In this document: positions 1-7,100 of the stretch, piece by piece
Numbering within the stretch: position 1 is the stretch's first letter
Layout: each line of letters starts with the position of its first letter
From: Paenibacillus sp. J45TS6
Lineage (GTDB): Bacteria > Bacillota > Bacilli > Paenibacillales > Paenibacillaceae
Length of the DNA: 64,000 bases
Assembly (NCBI RefSeq): GCF_018403285.1
Contig: NZ_BOSJ01000003.1
Coordinates: 186,001-250,000 of the forward strand
Direction of reading: 5' to 3'
Translations under genes and position numbers: made by a program
The notes under the pieces: generated by a model
The model's database searches: none
Told to the model about the DNA's origin: nothing
What the model saw: the letters and a program-made list of their open reading frames with translations, nothing else

Positions 1-243
1 GTCGTTAAAAATAACAATATCCACCTCTAGTGTATCCAGGAGCCTCGCCAGTTCTTCAATTTTACCCGTACCTAGATATAAGGAAGGATGTACTCGCTCC
101 GCTTTTTGCGTAATGACAGCCTCCACGGATATATGACATGCGTCAGCCAGATTTGCGAGCTCCTCCATAGAATAATTATAATCTTCCTGTCCCTTGCGCT
201 CAAGACCCGCAATAATTGCTTTTTCTTTGATTATTTGTTCCAT
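1..243 (-). CDS. hflX: GTPase HflX, N-terminal part (runs off the window)
   Basis: The first 81 codons of HflX, the ribosome-binding GTPase that splits stalled or hibernating 70S ribosomes. The visible part is the N-terminal HflX domain: the stretch YLGTGKIEELARLLD followed by VDIVIFND is characteristic of the family. The GTPase domain lies outside the window. The start is ATG at 243-241, with a strong SD (AAGGAGGA, complement of 251-258) 7 nt upstream. A long leader with its own small ORF and an intrinsic terminator precedes the gene (see 270-302 and 546-596), so expression is probably controlled by premature termination. Identification is firm; only the N-terminus can be judged. Confidence 0.88.
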   Translation of the reverse strand, partial: MEQIIKEKAIIAGLERKGQEDYNYSMEELANLADACHISVEAVITQKAERVHPSLYLGTGKIEELARLLDTLEVDIVIFND

Positions 244-269
244 TTGGTTGTCCTCCTTAGTTTTGAATA

Positions 270-302
270 TTAAAAAAACACAGGCGGACTGCTGCCTGTG
301 TT
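270..302 (-). terminator. Intrinsic terminator in the hflX leader (attenuator)
   Basis: On the minus strand the arms AACACAGGC and GCCTGTGTT (294-302 and 277-285) enclose an 8-nt loop and run into seven U. The hairpin ends only about 27 nt before the hflX start codon and faces the same way, so it would stop the transcript before hflX unless it is prevented from forming. No complete gene lies upstream on this strand for it to end, which favours an attenuator over an ordinary terminator. Confidence 0.75.
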
Positions 303-545
303 ACGCATGAGAACTCGGCGGACATAGAACAAGTAGGTTCAAAAAGCATCAAATTCTACAAAGCCATATTCTGACCAGAGCGTAAAGATATCCAGCCGCC
401 AAAAATATGGAGAGAAAAATCGCTTTCCTATAGAGGCCAGCCTATTAAATGGCCGAATCCCAAAAGAATAATTTTTGAATACCCAAATAAAATAGATCGA
501 ATCCGAGTCCTCTGTCCGCACACAGTAGACAGAGTCTTTGCCTAT

Positions 546-596
546 TTAGTTAGTAGGGGCAAAAGTAAATCTTACTCGAATCCAATTTATAATCAT
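546..596 (-). CDS. Putative hflX leader peptide, 16 aa, with an R-V-R motif
   Basis: A 17-codon ORF encoding MIINWIRVRFTFAPTN. It has an SD of near-ideal quality (GGAGGG, complement of 605-610) 8 nt before the ATG. It lies about 240 nt upstream of the terminator in the hflX leader. The R-V-R at residues 7-9 fits the '+X+' pattern (Arg/Lys-X-Arg/Lys) at which macrolides are known to arrest ribosomes, as in Erm leader peptides. Inferred role: a sensor ORF whose translation state controls termination before hflX. It is not a functional protein in its own right. Confidence 0.6.
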   Translation of the reverse strand: MIINWIRVRFTFAPTN

Positions 597-628
597 TCCG
601 GTATCCCTCCGTTCCTAAAGTTAGGGTC

Positions 629-658
629 ATCGTAGCATAATAGAAACAAAGATAGCAA
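629..658 (-). promoter_or_regulatory. Candidate promoter for the hflX leader
   Basis: On the minus strand TTGCTA (658-653) and TACGAT (634-629) are separated by 18 nt. Transcription would start near 622, just upstream of the leader-peptide ribosome-binding site. The match to the SigA consensus is moderate, so this is an inference from position and sequence. Confidence 0.4.
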
Positions 659-775
659 AAGAAAAGATAGATATAATGATTCTTTACCTGATCAGCTTGT
701 CCTTTTATTTTTGTAAGTAAGCCATCTTTTCCTTACCATCCGCATACATATGTTCATAAAGGAGCGTGATAAGGA

Positions 776-1123
776 ATGGAATTATTACTACATCGTTATT
801 TTGAATTGAAGCAGCGAAAGAAAGCGATAGATGAAGAACTGTCTGTACTTCGGGATGAGATTATCCTGGTGATGAAAGAAGAGGGTGTGAATCTGATCGA
901 TGCAGGAGACTATACTGCAAAACTCGTAGGCCAATCCAAAAAAGAATATGATGATGATAAATTATATAAAGCACTCCCTGATGCTGACGTATGGAAGCTG
1001 ATTTCAAAAGCAGATCATGCCAAAATTGCTGCACTGCTGAAACTAAAAGTGATATCAGAGGAAAGCATTGAGCATACGTATGATACGAAAAAAACGGAGC
1101 TTTTGATCGTGAATAAAATATAA
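776..1123 (+). CDS. Hypothetical protein, charged, N-terminal coiled coil
   Basis: 115 aa, not recognised with certainty. The first 40 residues (LKQRKKAIDEELSVLRDEII) look like a charged coiled coil, followed by a lysine/aspartate-rich middle and an isoleucine/leucine-rich helix. The overall pattern recalls small phage-type Gp157-like proteins, but I see no diagnostic motif. There is no signal peptide or membrane segment, so it is probably cytoplasmic. The ATG at 776 has an AAAGGAG about 11 nt upstream. It stands alone, about 110 bp before ypsA on the same strand. Confidence 0.65.
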   Translation: MELLLHRYFELKQRKKAIDEELSVLRDEIILVMKEEGVNLIDAGDYTAKLVGQSKKEYDDDKLYKALPDADVWKLISKADHAKIAALLKLKVISEESIEHTYDTKKTELLIVNKI

Positions 1124-1236
1124 GTATAGCGATAAGGGAGATTCCATATAAGGACAAGGTTGAAGCGGCAAAGATGCAGAATGTGGTACGATAGTAACAT
1201 CAAGAACAGTCAGAAAGCGGCAGGTGGCTTTATTTT

Positions 1237-1815
1237 ATGAAAAATTTATTAGTAACCGGATATCGGGCTCATGAGCTCGGTATTTTCAACCAAAAACATC
1301 CCGGCATTCCTTTTATCAAGCAGGCTCTTCGTTCCAAACTTGTCCCGCTGATTGAGGATGGAATCGAGTGGGTCATTACACCCGGACAGATTGGAATTGA
1401 TCTATGGGCCTCTGAAGTTGTCATTGAATTAAAGAAGGAGTATCCACAGCTCAAATTATCCATTATTTCGGCCTTTGCTGATCCGGAAGAAAACTGGTCG
1501 GAGGATAAGAAAACGTACTATGAAGAAATTAAACGCCATGTGGACTATTATGGTGTGGTGAGTAAACAGCCTTATATCGGTCCTTGGCAGTTTGCTGCGA
1601 GAGACGAACTGTTATTTCGGAAAACGGACCATTTACTGCTTGTGTATGATGAAGAGACAGGCCCAGGAAGTCCTAAATTTGTGAAGGAAAAAGCACTCAA
1701 AAAGCAGCAAGAAGATGGATATGGCATCACTATCATTCACTCTGAAGATATCCAGAACATGGCTGATGAGATGACTGGTTTCTACGAAGAAGGAGAAACA
1801 GACTGGGTGGAATAA
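1237..1815 (+). CDS. ypsA: YpsA family protein (DUF1273, SLOG superfamily)
   Basis: 192 aa, the usual length for YpsA. The opening LLVTGYRAHELGIF, then WVITPGQIGIDLWASEV, and HLLLVYDEE towards the end are family hallmarks. The glycines of the first motif form the Rossmann-like SLOG nucleotide-binding site. YpsA-type proteins in Bacillales have been linked to cell division and to NAD/ADP-ribose-like ligands; the biochemical activity is not settled. There are no membrane segments. The start is ATG with AGGTGG about 10 nt upstream. It forms a single-gene unit here. Confidence 0.88.
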   Translation: MKNLLVTGYRAHELGIFNQKHPGIPFIKQALRSKLVPLIEDGIEWVITPGQIGIDLWASEVVIELKKEYPQLKLSIISAFADPEENWSEDKKTYYEEIKRHVDYYGVVSKQPYIGPWQFAARDELLFRKTDHLLLVYDEETGPGSPKFVKEKALKKQQEDGYGITIIHSEDIQNMADEMTGFYEEGETDWVE

Positions 1816-1839
1816 ATAGGTGCGGATGGTATTCATGCG

Positions 1840-1869
1840 TTGACACTGATAATCATTATCGTCTAGTAT
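1840..1869 (+). promoter_or_regulatory. Promoter with an embedded Fur box
   Basis: TTGACA (1840-1845) and TAGTAT (1864-1869) are 18 nt apart. Between them lies TGATAAT-C-ATTATCG (1847-1861), a 7-1-7 inverted repeat with one mismatch to the classical Fur box. A repressor bound there would block RNA polymerase, so iron limitation should induce the monooxygenase gene that follows. Confidence 0.82.
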
Positions 1870-1908
1870 AGTGATATAGGTAATGATATTAGAGAGGGTG
1901 TTTATATC

Positions 1909-2241
1909 ATGTTGGTCCAACTTCGTAAAATTACGGTAAAAGAAGGTTTCAGTGAAAAGATTGTGGAGCGTTTCGGCAAACCAGGCGGACCCATGTCCGA
2001 GATTCCAGGCTTTATTGATCGATCGGTGATGGTGAAGAAAAACCGTAAAAAAGGGGAAGAAACAGAAGAAGTAATCGTCATGATTCGCTGGGAATCAGAG
2101 GAAGCATGGAAGACTTGGGAAAAGAGCCCAGCTCACATTGAGGGTCATCGGAACAAACGAAATCAGGAGAAACCAGACTATTTGCTAGATACCGAAGTAT
2201 CCATGTATCTTGTGAAAACGCCTGAACAGGTGGAAGTGTAA
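1909..2241 (+). CDS. hmoA: HmoA/IsdG-type heme-degrading monooxygenase
   Basis: 110 aa with one ferredoxin-like ABM (antibiotic biosynthesis monooxygenase) domain. The run IPGF, the segment WESEEAWKTWEKSPAHIEGH and KPDYLLDTEV near the end match HmoA of Bacillus, which cleaves heme to release iron. The Trp and His of the helix 'TW...GH' sit where IsdG has its Trp and heme-ligating His. The Asn of the IsdG triad is not evident in the N-terminal strand, as in other HmoA proteins. The upstream Fur box (1847-1861) supports a role in iron acquisition from heme. The SD is GAGAGGG before ATG 1909. Confidence 0.82.
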   Translation: MLVQLRKITVKEGFSEKIVERFGKPGGPMSEIPGFIDRSVMVKKNRKKGEETEEVIVMIRWESEEAWKTWEKSPAHIEGHRNKRNQEKPDYLLDTEVSMYLVKTPEQVEV

Positions 2242-2358
2242 TCATCTTTCTACATAATCATGAATAAGGCCATACGAAACATGGGACATAGGTATCTTCC
2301 TTATTATTAATATGTTATAATTTACCACATGATTTTGCTAATGTTATGAGGTGAAAGA

Positions 2359-2457
2359 GTGCATATTTTATGGGAGAATATCTTAATTCAATTAATCCCA
2401 ATTGTTTGTGTCATCGCATTTATTGTGTATGTATTGATACCGCCAAAAAGAAAATAA
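2359..2457 (+). CDS. Small single-span membrane protein, 32 aa
   Basis: A GTG-started ORF with GAGGTGA about 5 nt upstream. It encodes a short N-terminus, a hydrophobic helix (LIPIVCVIAFIVYVLI) and a basic tail PPKRK, so it should insert with its C-terminus in the cytoplasm. A hairpin (arms at 2468-2476 and 2493-2501) follows at once. It is too short for most gene callers. Function unknown; composition and SD make it a credible small protein. Confidence 0.5.
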   Translation: MHILWENILIQLIPIVCVIAFIVYVLIPPKRK

Positions 2458-2465
2458 GGAATACA

Positions 2466-2502
2466 TAAGAACTCTATTAATCTCCGGATTGGTAGAGTTC
2501 TT
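2466..2502 (+). terminator. Hairpin after the small membrane ORF
   Basis: The arms AGAACTCTA and TAGAGTTCT enclose a 16-nt loop. The tail TTGTGG is poor in T, so termination may be weak. Confidence 0.4.
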
Positions 2503-2573
2503 GTGGTTTACCTGAGTTTTTCGTCCAAGCAAATACTAGATCAAATCATATATTACAAGGGAGGTGATAAATC

Positions 2574-3263
2574 ATGGTTAAGATATTTATTGACCCTGGT
2601 CACGGAGGATCCGATTCAGGGGCGCTAGGGTATGGTCTAAAAGAAAAAGATCTAACACTGGCGATCGCTACTCGGGTTCGTTCGATATTGCTCGCAGAAT
2701 ATAGTAACGTATCTATTTTAATGAGCCGCATGAAGGATGAAACGGTGACTCTGACACAGCGTACCAATGCAGCGAATACATGGGGAGCCGATTATTTTTT
2801 ATCAATACACATTAATGCTGGCGGAGGTTCAGGATATGAGGATTTTGTATATTCGGGATCTAGCACACGCGCCGTAAACTATCAGACGAATATGCATAAT
2901 GAAATTATAAAGTTAAATACACTAACTGATCGAGGGCAAAAGACGGCAAACTTTCATGTACTAAGGGAATCTCATATGCCTGCTATCTTGACGGAGAATG
3001 GATTTATAGATACAAACAGCGATGCAGCCCTGCTTAAATCAGCTTCACATCTTGATTTAGTTGCTCGGGGACATGTGAATGGACTCGTTAAGAATTTCAA
3101 TCTAACAAAGAAGGTTGCAACTGTTCAGCACACGGTTGTTAGTGGAGATACAGTCTACGCTTTAAGTTTAAAATATGGGAGTACATTGCAGCAGATCAAA
3201 GAGTGGAATAAACTGGACAGCAACTTTACAATTCATGTTGGTCAGGTTCTGCGAGTGAAATAA
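2574..3263 (+). CDS. N-acetylmuramoyl-L-alanine amidase with C-terminal LysM
   Basis: 229 aa, an Amidase_3 catalytic domain (about 1-175) followed by one LysM repeat (about 183-229). Zinc-site motifs are visible: DPGHGG with His10, then SIHINA, and LTENGFI with the catalytic Glu. The LysM domain ([17 protein letters not shown]) anchors to peptidoglycan. The enzyme cleaves the bond between muramic acid and the stem peptide. There is no signal peptide, so it is either released with the spore or mother cell or exported non-classically, as with many sporulation and prophage lysins. No phage genes adjoin it. SD GGGAGGTGA before ATG. Confidence 0.88.
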   Translation: MVKIFIDPGHGGSDSGALGYGLKEKDLTLAIATRVRSILLAEYSNVSILMSRMKDETVTLTQRTNAANTWGADYFLSIHINAGGGSGYEDFVYSGSSTRAVNYQTNMHNEIIKLNTLTDRGQKTANFHVLRESHMPAILTENGFIDTNSDAALLKSASHLDLVARGHVNGLVKNFNLTKKVATVQHTVVSGDTVYALSLKYGSTLQQIKEWNKLDSNFTIHVGQVLRVK

Positions 3264-3290
3264 TGTTGTAAGGCTACTGGTAGCTGTTGG

Positions 3291-3329
3291 AGCACGCTGT
3301 TGGCAAAGAGCCAAACAGGTGCTTTTTTT
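3291..3329 (+). terminator. Intrinsic terminator after the amidase gene
   Basis: The imperfect arms AGCAC.CTGTTGGC and GCCAAACAGGTGCT run into seven T. Confidence 0.75.
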
Positions 3330-3368
3330 GATTTTAGTTATATAGATAGGAATAATAATGCGTTATAG

Positions 3369-3374
3369 TATAAT
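3369..3374 (+). promoter_or_regulatory. -10 element that fixes the start of the next gene
   Basis: A perfect TATAAT at 3369-3374. The first in-frame ATG (3358) lies upstream of it and cannot be on this transcript, which supports the TTG start at 3406. The -35 region is weak. Confidence 0.5.
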
Positions 3375-3405
3375 GTTAGAAAATGGAACTTTAGGAGGGG
3401 ACTGC

Positions 3406-3756
3406 TTGTCCGCATCACATCATCAGCGCATTTATTGTGTACATTGTAATGCTGAGATTGAATCAAGGTATGATCTCTTAGTGAACCTCTCTTTTTTTTC
3501 GTTATCTGCCTATCACACTTCTTGTTATGCAGAAGCCTCAAAAGGCCAATCTATTTTTATAAGCAACAGCCCAGTAAATGGTGCAGAATTCAGCTGGACT
3601 TCTGGTTTTGCCTTCCTTCTTGGAATGATTTTCTTATTTATTCCTAAAGAAAACATAGGGGGTTCAGGAATGTGGAGCCTGAATGTGATCTTGTTACTTC
3701 TCCCGTTTGCGCGGGTATGTTCTTGGTACATTTACGAGCGGCATCTTGATAAATAA
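3406..3756 (+). CDS. Hypothetical membrane protein with N-terminal Cys/His cluster
   Basis: 116 aa from TTG 3406, which has AGGAGGGG about 6 nt upstream; an ATG at 3358 lacks an SD and precedes the -10 box. The N-terminus has YCVHCNAEIE and, 25 residues on, YHTSCYAE: a C-x2-C...H-x2-C arrangement that could bind zinc. Two hydrophobic stretches follow (FAFLLGMIFLFIP and SLNVILLLLPFARV), so the cluster probably faces the cytoplasm. I do not recognise the family. Confidence 0.6.
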   Translation: MSASHHQRIYCVHCNAEIESRYDLLVNLSFFSLSAYHTSCYAEASKGQSIFISNSPVNGAEFSWTSGFAFLLGMIFLFIPKENIGGSGMWSLNVILLLLPFARVCSWYIYERHLDK

Positions 3757-4078
3757 AAGGTTGAGGAGAGTATGGAGAATTGATGAAAGCCACTCAGCAA
3801 AAAACGGGGAATGAACTTGTCTCCATCGTGGATAACAAACCTATTTTATACTGAACATGGAAGAGTAAAGTCAGCCCATTAACTGATGCAGTTAGCGGGC
3901 TATTTTGCATGTGCATGGCTTTAGCTGAAAGTGAACGTCACAGAATAGTAAGATTTTATGGAACAAAATAGGTGTAAAGTAGCTCTAAAGGGTCATTTCA
4001 GTTATAGAATCATTGCTTTAACATTATAATGAGTATGGAACATCATGAATATTGTTTTTCGAGAGGAACGGATTGATT
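3757..4078 (+). other. Intergenic stretch with a terminator and a promoter
   Basis: Contains a 23-codon ORF (3783-3854, MKATQQKTGNELVSIVDNKP...) with a weak SD and no recognisable product. A rho-independent hairpin (arms around AGCCC and GGGCT, 3872-3909) probably ends the preceding transcript. A TATAAT (4025-4030) lies before the cupredoxin gene. I see no other gene here. Confidence 0.5.
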
Positions 4079-4492
4079 ATGAATAAAAAATTACCGAAAT
4101 GGTGGCCTTTTGCCGCAATTGGAGTGGTCGCTGTAATCCTCATAGCAGGGGCTTTGTTTATGTTTAGCGGAAAGGAAATTATGCCGTCTGCTGGAGGGAG
4201 CGGGCAGGCAGAAGAAGAACTGGAAGGATATGAAGTGATTACGGTTCAGGTCAAATCGGACGGTTTCTATCCCGATAAGATTGAGGTAAAACAAGGAGTA
4301 CCGACCAAAATTAATTTTAGAAAAGATACCTCCCTCACATGCATTACGGATGTTGTGTCCAAAGATCTGGATATGCTGAAATATTTGGAGAAAGGTGATA
4401 ACTACTACACCGTGGATACCACACTTGATCCAGGTTCTTATTCTTTTAATTGCGGAATGTATATGTATTACGGAAATATTACAGTGATCTGA
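4079..4492 (+). CDS. Membrane-anchored cupredoxin-domain protein
   Basis: 137 aa from ATG 4079, preferred over an upstream TTG because GAGAGGAACGG sits just before it. A signal anchor (about residues 5-31, WWPFAAIGVVAVILIAGALFMF) is followed by a short linker rich in Gly, Ser and Glu and one cupredoxin domain (about 58-137). The Cys of TSLTC and the C-G-M-Y-M near the end are the likely copper ligands, as in the EfeO-type/plastocyanin-like cupredoxin_1 family. Expected outside the membrane, in copper handling or electron transfer. Encoded alone between a TATAAT promoter and a strong terminator. Confidence 0.78.
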   Translation: MNKKLPKWWPFAAIGVVAVILIAGALFMFSGKEIMPSAGGSGQAEEELEGYEVITVQVKSDGFYPDKIEVKQGVPTKINFRKDTSLTCITDVVSKDLDMLKYLEKGDNYYTVDTTLDPGSYSFNCGMYMYYGNITVI

Positions 4493-4534
4493 CACAAAGT
4501 GACCTTATCTAATAAATCTGCGGAAAAGAATAGA

Positions 4535-4570
4535 TAAAGGACTGTTGCCTGATAGGTACAGTCCTTTTAT
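4535..4570 (+). terminator. Intrinsic terminator after the cupredoxin gene
   Basis: ATAAAGGACTGT pairs with ACAGTCCTTTTAT around a 12-nt loop. The A-rich and T-rich flanks would let it work in both directions. Confidence 0.8.
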
Positions 4571-4593
4571 CATATATATAGAGTAGCTCATCC

Positions 4594-4683
4594 TCATCTA
4601 TGTATAATTTTTCGTATCAACCAGATAACAAAGACAAGAGCTGCAATGAGCAAAATTAGTCCAGGTATACTTATATTATTCAT
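4594..4683 (-). CDS. Small membrane protein, 29 aa, TatA-like N-terminus
   Basis: Encodes MNNISIPGLILLIAALVFVI and a basic tail WLIRKIIHR. AAGGAG (complement of 4695-4700) lies 11 nt before the ATG. The opening 'NISIPGLILLI' resembles the start of TatA, but the amphipathic helix and FGP motif that define TatA are missing. This is therefore a one-helix small protein rather than a Tat subunit. Function unknown. It faces the cupredoxin gene across a bidirectional terminator. Confidence 0.55.
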   Translation of the reverse strand: MNNISIPGLILLIAALVFVIWLIRKIIHR

Positions 4684-4791
4684 AATTGTGACCACTCCTT
4701 ATCGTAATATATAGTAAATAATACCATTTTATTAAATGTAAACATATAGAAAATGAAAAGTAAATCTCAAATGAAGGCGGGAATTTTAACA

Positions 4792-5685
4792 ATGAGTACA
4801 TATAAAAAGCCAAAAGTAACGGTCATCGGAAGTTCTTCAATGGATCTTGTAGTCACGTCAAGTAAACGTCCTGGCGCAGGTGAAACGGTACTTGGTGAAT
4901 CTTTTCGGACGGTACCTGGAGGAAAAGGAGCTAATCAGGCTGTGGCTGCTGCGAGACTTGGAGCCGAGGTTTACATGGTAGGACGTGTTGGTGAAGACAC
5001 GTATGGAAAAGCTATTTTGGACAATTTTAAGCAAAATCAAGTGATGGTTAGCTATGTTCAGCCGGTAGCCGAGATGGAGAGCGGGACAGCTCATATCATT
5101 TTGGCTGAAGGAGATAACAGCATTATCGTAGTAAAAGCAGCTAATAATGAGGTGACCCCTGCTTATATCGATCAAGCCGCTGAAGTGATTCGTACCTCGG
5201 ATATCGTACTTATTCAGCAAGAGATACCGGAAGAGACGGTTGACCATGTAGCTGCAATTTGTAAAGAAGCAGGTGTACCTCTTGTCCTCAATCCGGCGCC
5301 AGCAAGGAAAATAAGTCAGCAACTCATTGAAGATGCTGCCTATATTACACCAAATGAACATGAAGCACAGATGATGTTTGAGGGAGAGGATACAGAGGAT
5401 TCTTTACGTAAATACCCGAATAAACTGATCGTGACCGAAGGAAAGAAGGGAGTTCGTTATTATGACGGCGAACAAGAGGTAGTGGTCCCTGCTTTTATCG
5501 TGGAAGCGATAGATACAACAGGTGCAGGCGATACATTTAATGCGGCATTTGCAGCGGCGCTGGCAGAAGGAAAGTCAATAAAAGAAAGTATCTCTTTTGC
5601 TAATCTAGCAGCTTCTATATCGGTAACCAAATTCGGAGCGCAAGGTGGAATGCCGTTTCGTCATGAAGTGGAGGATAGGCAGTAG
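4792..5685 (+). CDS. rbsK: Ribokinase (PfkB family)
   Basis: 297 aa from ATG 4792, placed by the AAGGCGG about 12 nt upstream; an in-frame ATG at 4753 would add 13 unrelated residues. It phosphorylates D-ribose to ribose-5-phosphate with ATP. PfkB signatures are clear: VIGSSSMDLVV at the N-terminus, GGKGANQAVAAARLG (substrate site), NPAPA, and DTTGAGDTFNAAFAAAL with the catalytic Asp and anion hole. The protein is cytoplasmic. No ribose transporter adjoins it, so it may work on ribose from nucleoside salvage, and a related pentose substrate cannot be excluded. Confidence 0.87.
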   Translation: MSTYKKPKVTVIGSSSMDLVVTSSKRPGAGETVLGESFRTVPGGKGANQAVAAARLGAEVYMVGRVGEDTYGKAILDNFKQNQVMVSYVQPVAEMESGTAHIILAEGDNSIIVVKAANNEVTPAYIDQAAEVIRTSDIVLIQQEIPEETVDHVAAICKEAGVPLVLNPAPARKISQQLIEDAAYITPNEHEAQMMFEGEDTEDSLRKYPNKLIVTEGKKGVRYYDGEQEVVVPAFIVEAIDTTGAGDTFNAAFAAALAEGKSIKESISFANLAASISVTKFGAQGGMPFRHEVEDRQ

Positions 5686-5845
5686 TATCCTGCAATGATA
5701 GTTTTTTGCTGAAATATTAAAATTTAATATCAATTTTACATGATACGGGTGATAGGGGAATAAGAGCATCGTATACTAAACTAGATTACAGACTAGAATA
5801 CTTTGATATCTAATTCTTCTATCTTGTGAGGAAGGTGCTGATTGT

Positions 5846-6586
5846 ATGAAAACACCGCTGATTATTGCCCATCGAGGGGCAAAAGGGGAAGCTCCAGAGA
5901 ATACAATAGCTGCTTTTGAACTTGCTTTACAGCAAGGCTGTGATGCCTTTGAGCTTGATATTCATCTATCCCAAGATGGAGAAATCATGGTTATTCATGA
6001 TGATACCGTCCGTCGTACTACGAATGGAAACGGGTATGTAAAAGAGATGACGATGGCAGAACTTCAGCAGCTGGATGCCGGATCGTGGTTTGATTCTTCT
6101 TATGAAGGAGAATCGATCCCTTCTTTAAGGGAAGTATTTGAGCTTGCTCCCCGTCATCTGATGATTAATGTTGAAATTAAGGGCGGGATTTCCGAAGGGG
6201 TGGAAGAAAAATTGGTAGCGCTCCTAGAGGAGTATGACCTGTATGATCATGTCGTCGTATCTTCTTTTCATTTTGACAGCTTACGCACTTTGGAAACATT
6301 GAATTCGAAAGTCAAAACGGGCCTACTATATGCTCAGAATTTCGCTCACCCTGAGTTATTACCGAATACCGCAGGGGTAAATGCTTTTTCTCTGCATCCG
6401 TATTTCATTCACTTAGAAGAGACAGACTTTAGATCGGTACAGAATGAAGGATTGCAGATGTATGCTTGGACGGTAAATGAAGAGAGTGTGATGAACAAAT
6501 TGATAGAAAAAGGAATCGATGGCATTATTACCGATTATCCTGGCCGATTAAAAAAAGTAATGGAAGAAAAGAGAGTTAACCGCTGA
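5846..6586 (+). CDS. Glycerophosphodiester phosphodiesterase
   Basis: 246 aa, a full-length GDPD TIM barrel of the cytoplasmic UgpQ-like type with no signal peptide. It hydrolyses glycerophosphodiesters to glycerol-3-phosphate and an alcohol. Conserved residues are visible: HRGAKGEAPENT (His, Arg, Glu), FELDIHLSQDGEIMVIHDD with the metal-binding Glu and Asp and the second catalytic His, and INVEIKG. GAGGAAGGTG lies before ATG 5846. It is followed directly by a very strong terminator, so it is the last gene of its unit. Confidence 0.88.
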   Translation: MKTPLIIAHRGAKGEAPENTIAAFELALQQGCDAFELDIHLSQDGEIMVIHDDTVRRTTNGNGYVKEMTMAELQQLDAGSWFDSSYEGESIPSLREVFELAPRHLMINVEIKGGISEGVEEKLVALLEEYDLYDHVVVSSFHFDSLRTLETLNSKVKTGLLYAQNFAHPELLPNTAGVNAFSLHPYFIHLEETDFRSVQNEGLQMYAWTVNEESVMNKLIEKGIDGIITDYPGRLKKVMEEKRVNR

Positions 6587-6618
6587 GCGCGTAACCCGGC
6601 GGCTAGTTATATACAAAA

Positions 6619-6659
6619 AGAGAGAAATCTACTCATCCGTAGATTTCTCTCTTTTTTTT
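6619..6659 (+). terminator. Strong intrinsic terminator after the GDPD gene
   Basis: AGAGAGAAATCTA pairs with TAGATTTCTCTCT around a short loop (CTCATCCG) and is followed by eight T. Confidence 0.9.
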
Positions 6660-6725
6660 GGATTCGAAAGCGCAGAATAATTACGTCGATAAGTGGATGA
6701 AAGCCACATATGCTGCGCTTCCTGA

Positions 6726-6899
6726 TTATCGCTTTTCTTCTTCATCCTTATTCTCATCCGTTATCCCCTGTTCATCTTCGGTAAGATTAGAAATCGTAAT
6801 GGAATCCGAGTTTTTGGTCCAATCAATCTGTTCGAATCTCGGATCCGGTTCAACAATAGAATCAAAACCGGCACCGCGGTCTGTTTTGTCTTCATGCAT
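6726..6899 (-). CDS. Small acidic hypothetical protein, 57 aa
   Basis: The ATG at 6899 is preceded by AAAGGGTG (about 8 nt). The product is strongly acidic (MHEDKTDRGAGFDSIVEPDP..., ending DENKDEEEKR), has no hydrophobic segment and is probably disordered. I do not recognise a family. It is encoded opposite its neighbours, between the GDPD terminator and the DUF1796 gene, with no partner gene. Confidence 0.55.
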   Translation of the reverse strand: MHEDKTDRGAGFDSIVEPDPRFEQIDWTKNSDSITISNLTEDEQGITDENKDEEEKR

Positions 6900-7100
6900 C
6901 TTATTTTCACCCTTTCCGTTTGGATAGTTTCACCCAAAATTTTCGTAATTATGTATCATTACCGCATGAGGATAAGAGTGAATCAAATATTCTATAGGTG
7001 TACAGAGTGTGATTATGATAAGAAAAGTCCAATCGCACAGGCATAGCGAAGTTTCCTGTAATCTAATAAGGTATACCCTGGCTGAAAGGAGGCAAAGTAA

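Noticed and set aside
339-521. 60-codon minus-strand ORF inside the hflX leader
   Set aside because: GTG start without an SD, and it lies between the 16-codon leader ORF and the terminator. More likely untranslated leader.
1633-1920. 95-codon minus-strand ORF opposite ypsA
   Set aside because: No SD and wholly antisense to a well-supported gene. A shadow.
2574-3263. LysM amidase as evidence of a prophage
   Set aside because: No holin, portal, tail or integrase genes adjoin it; such amidases are common in sporulating bacteria.
3783-3854. 23-codon ORF after the Cys/His membrane gene
   Set aside because: Weak SD and no recognisable feature. Mentioned only within the intergenic entry.
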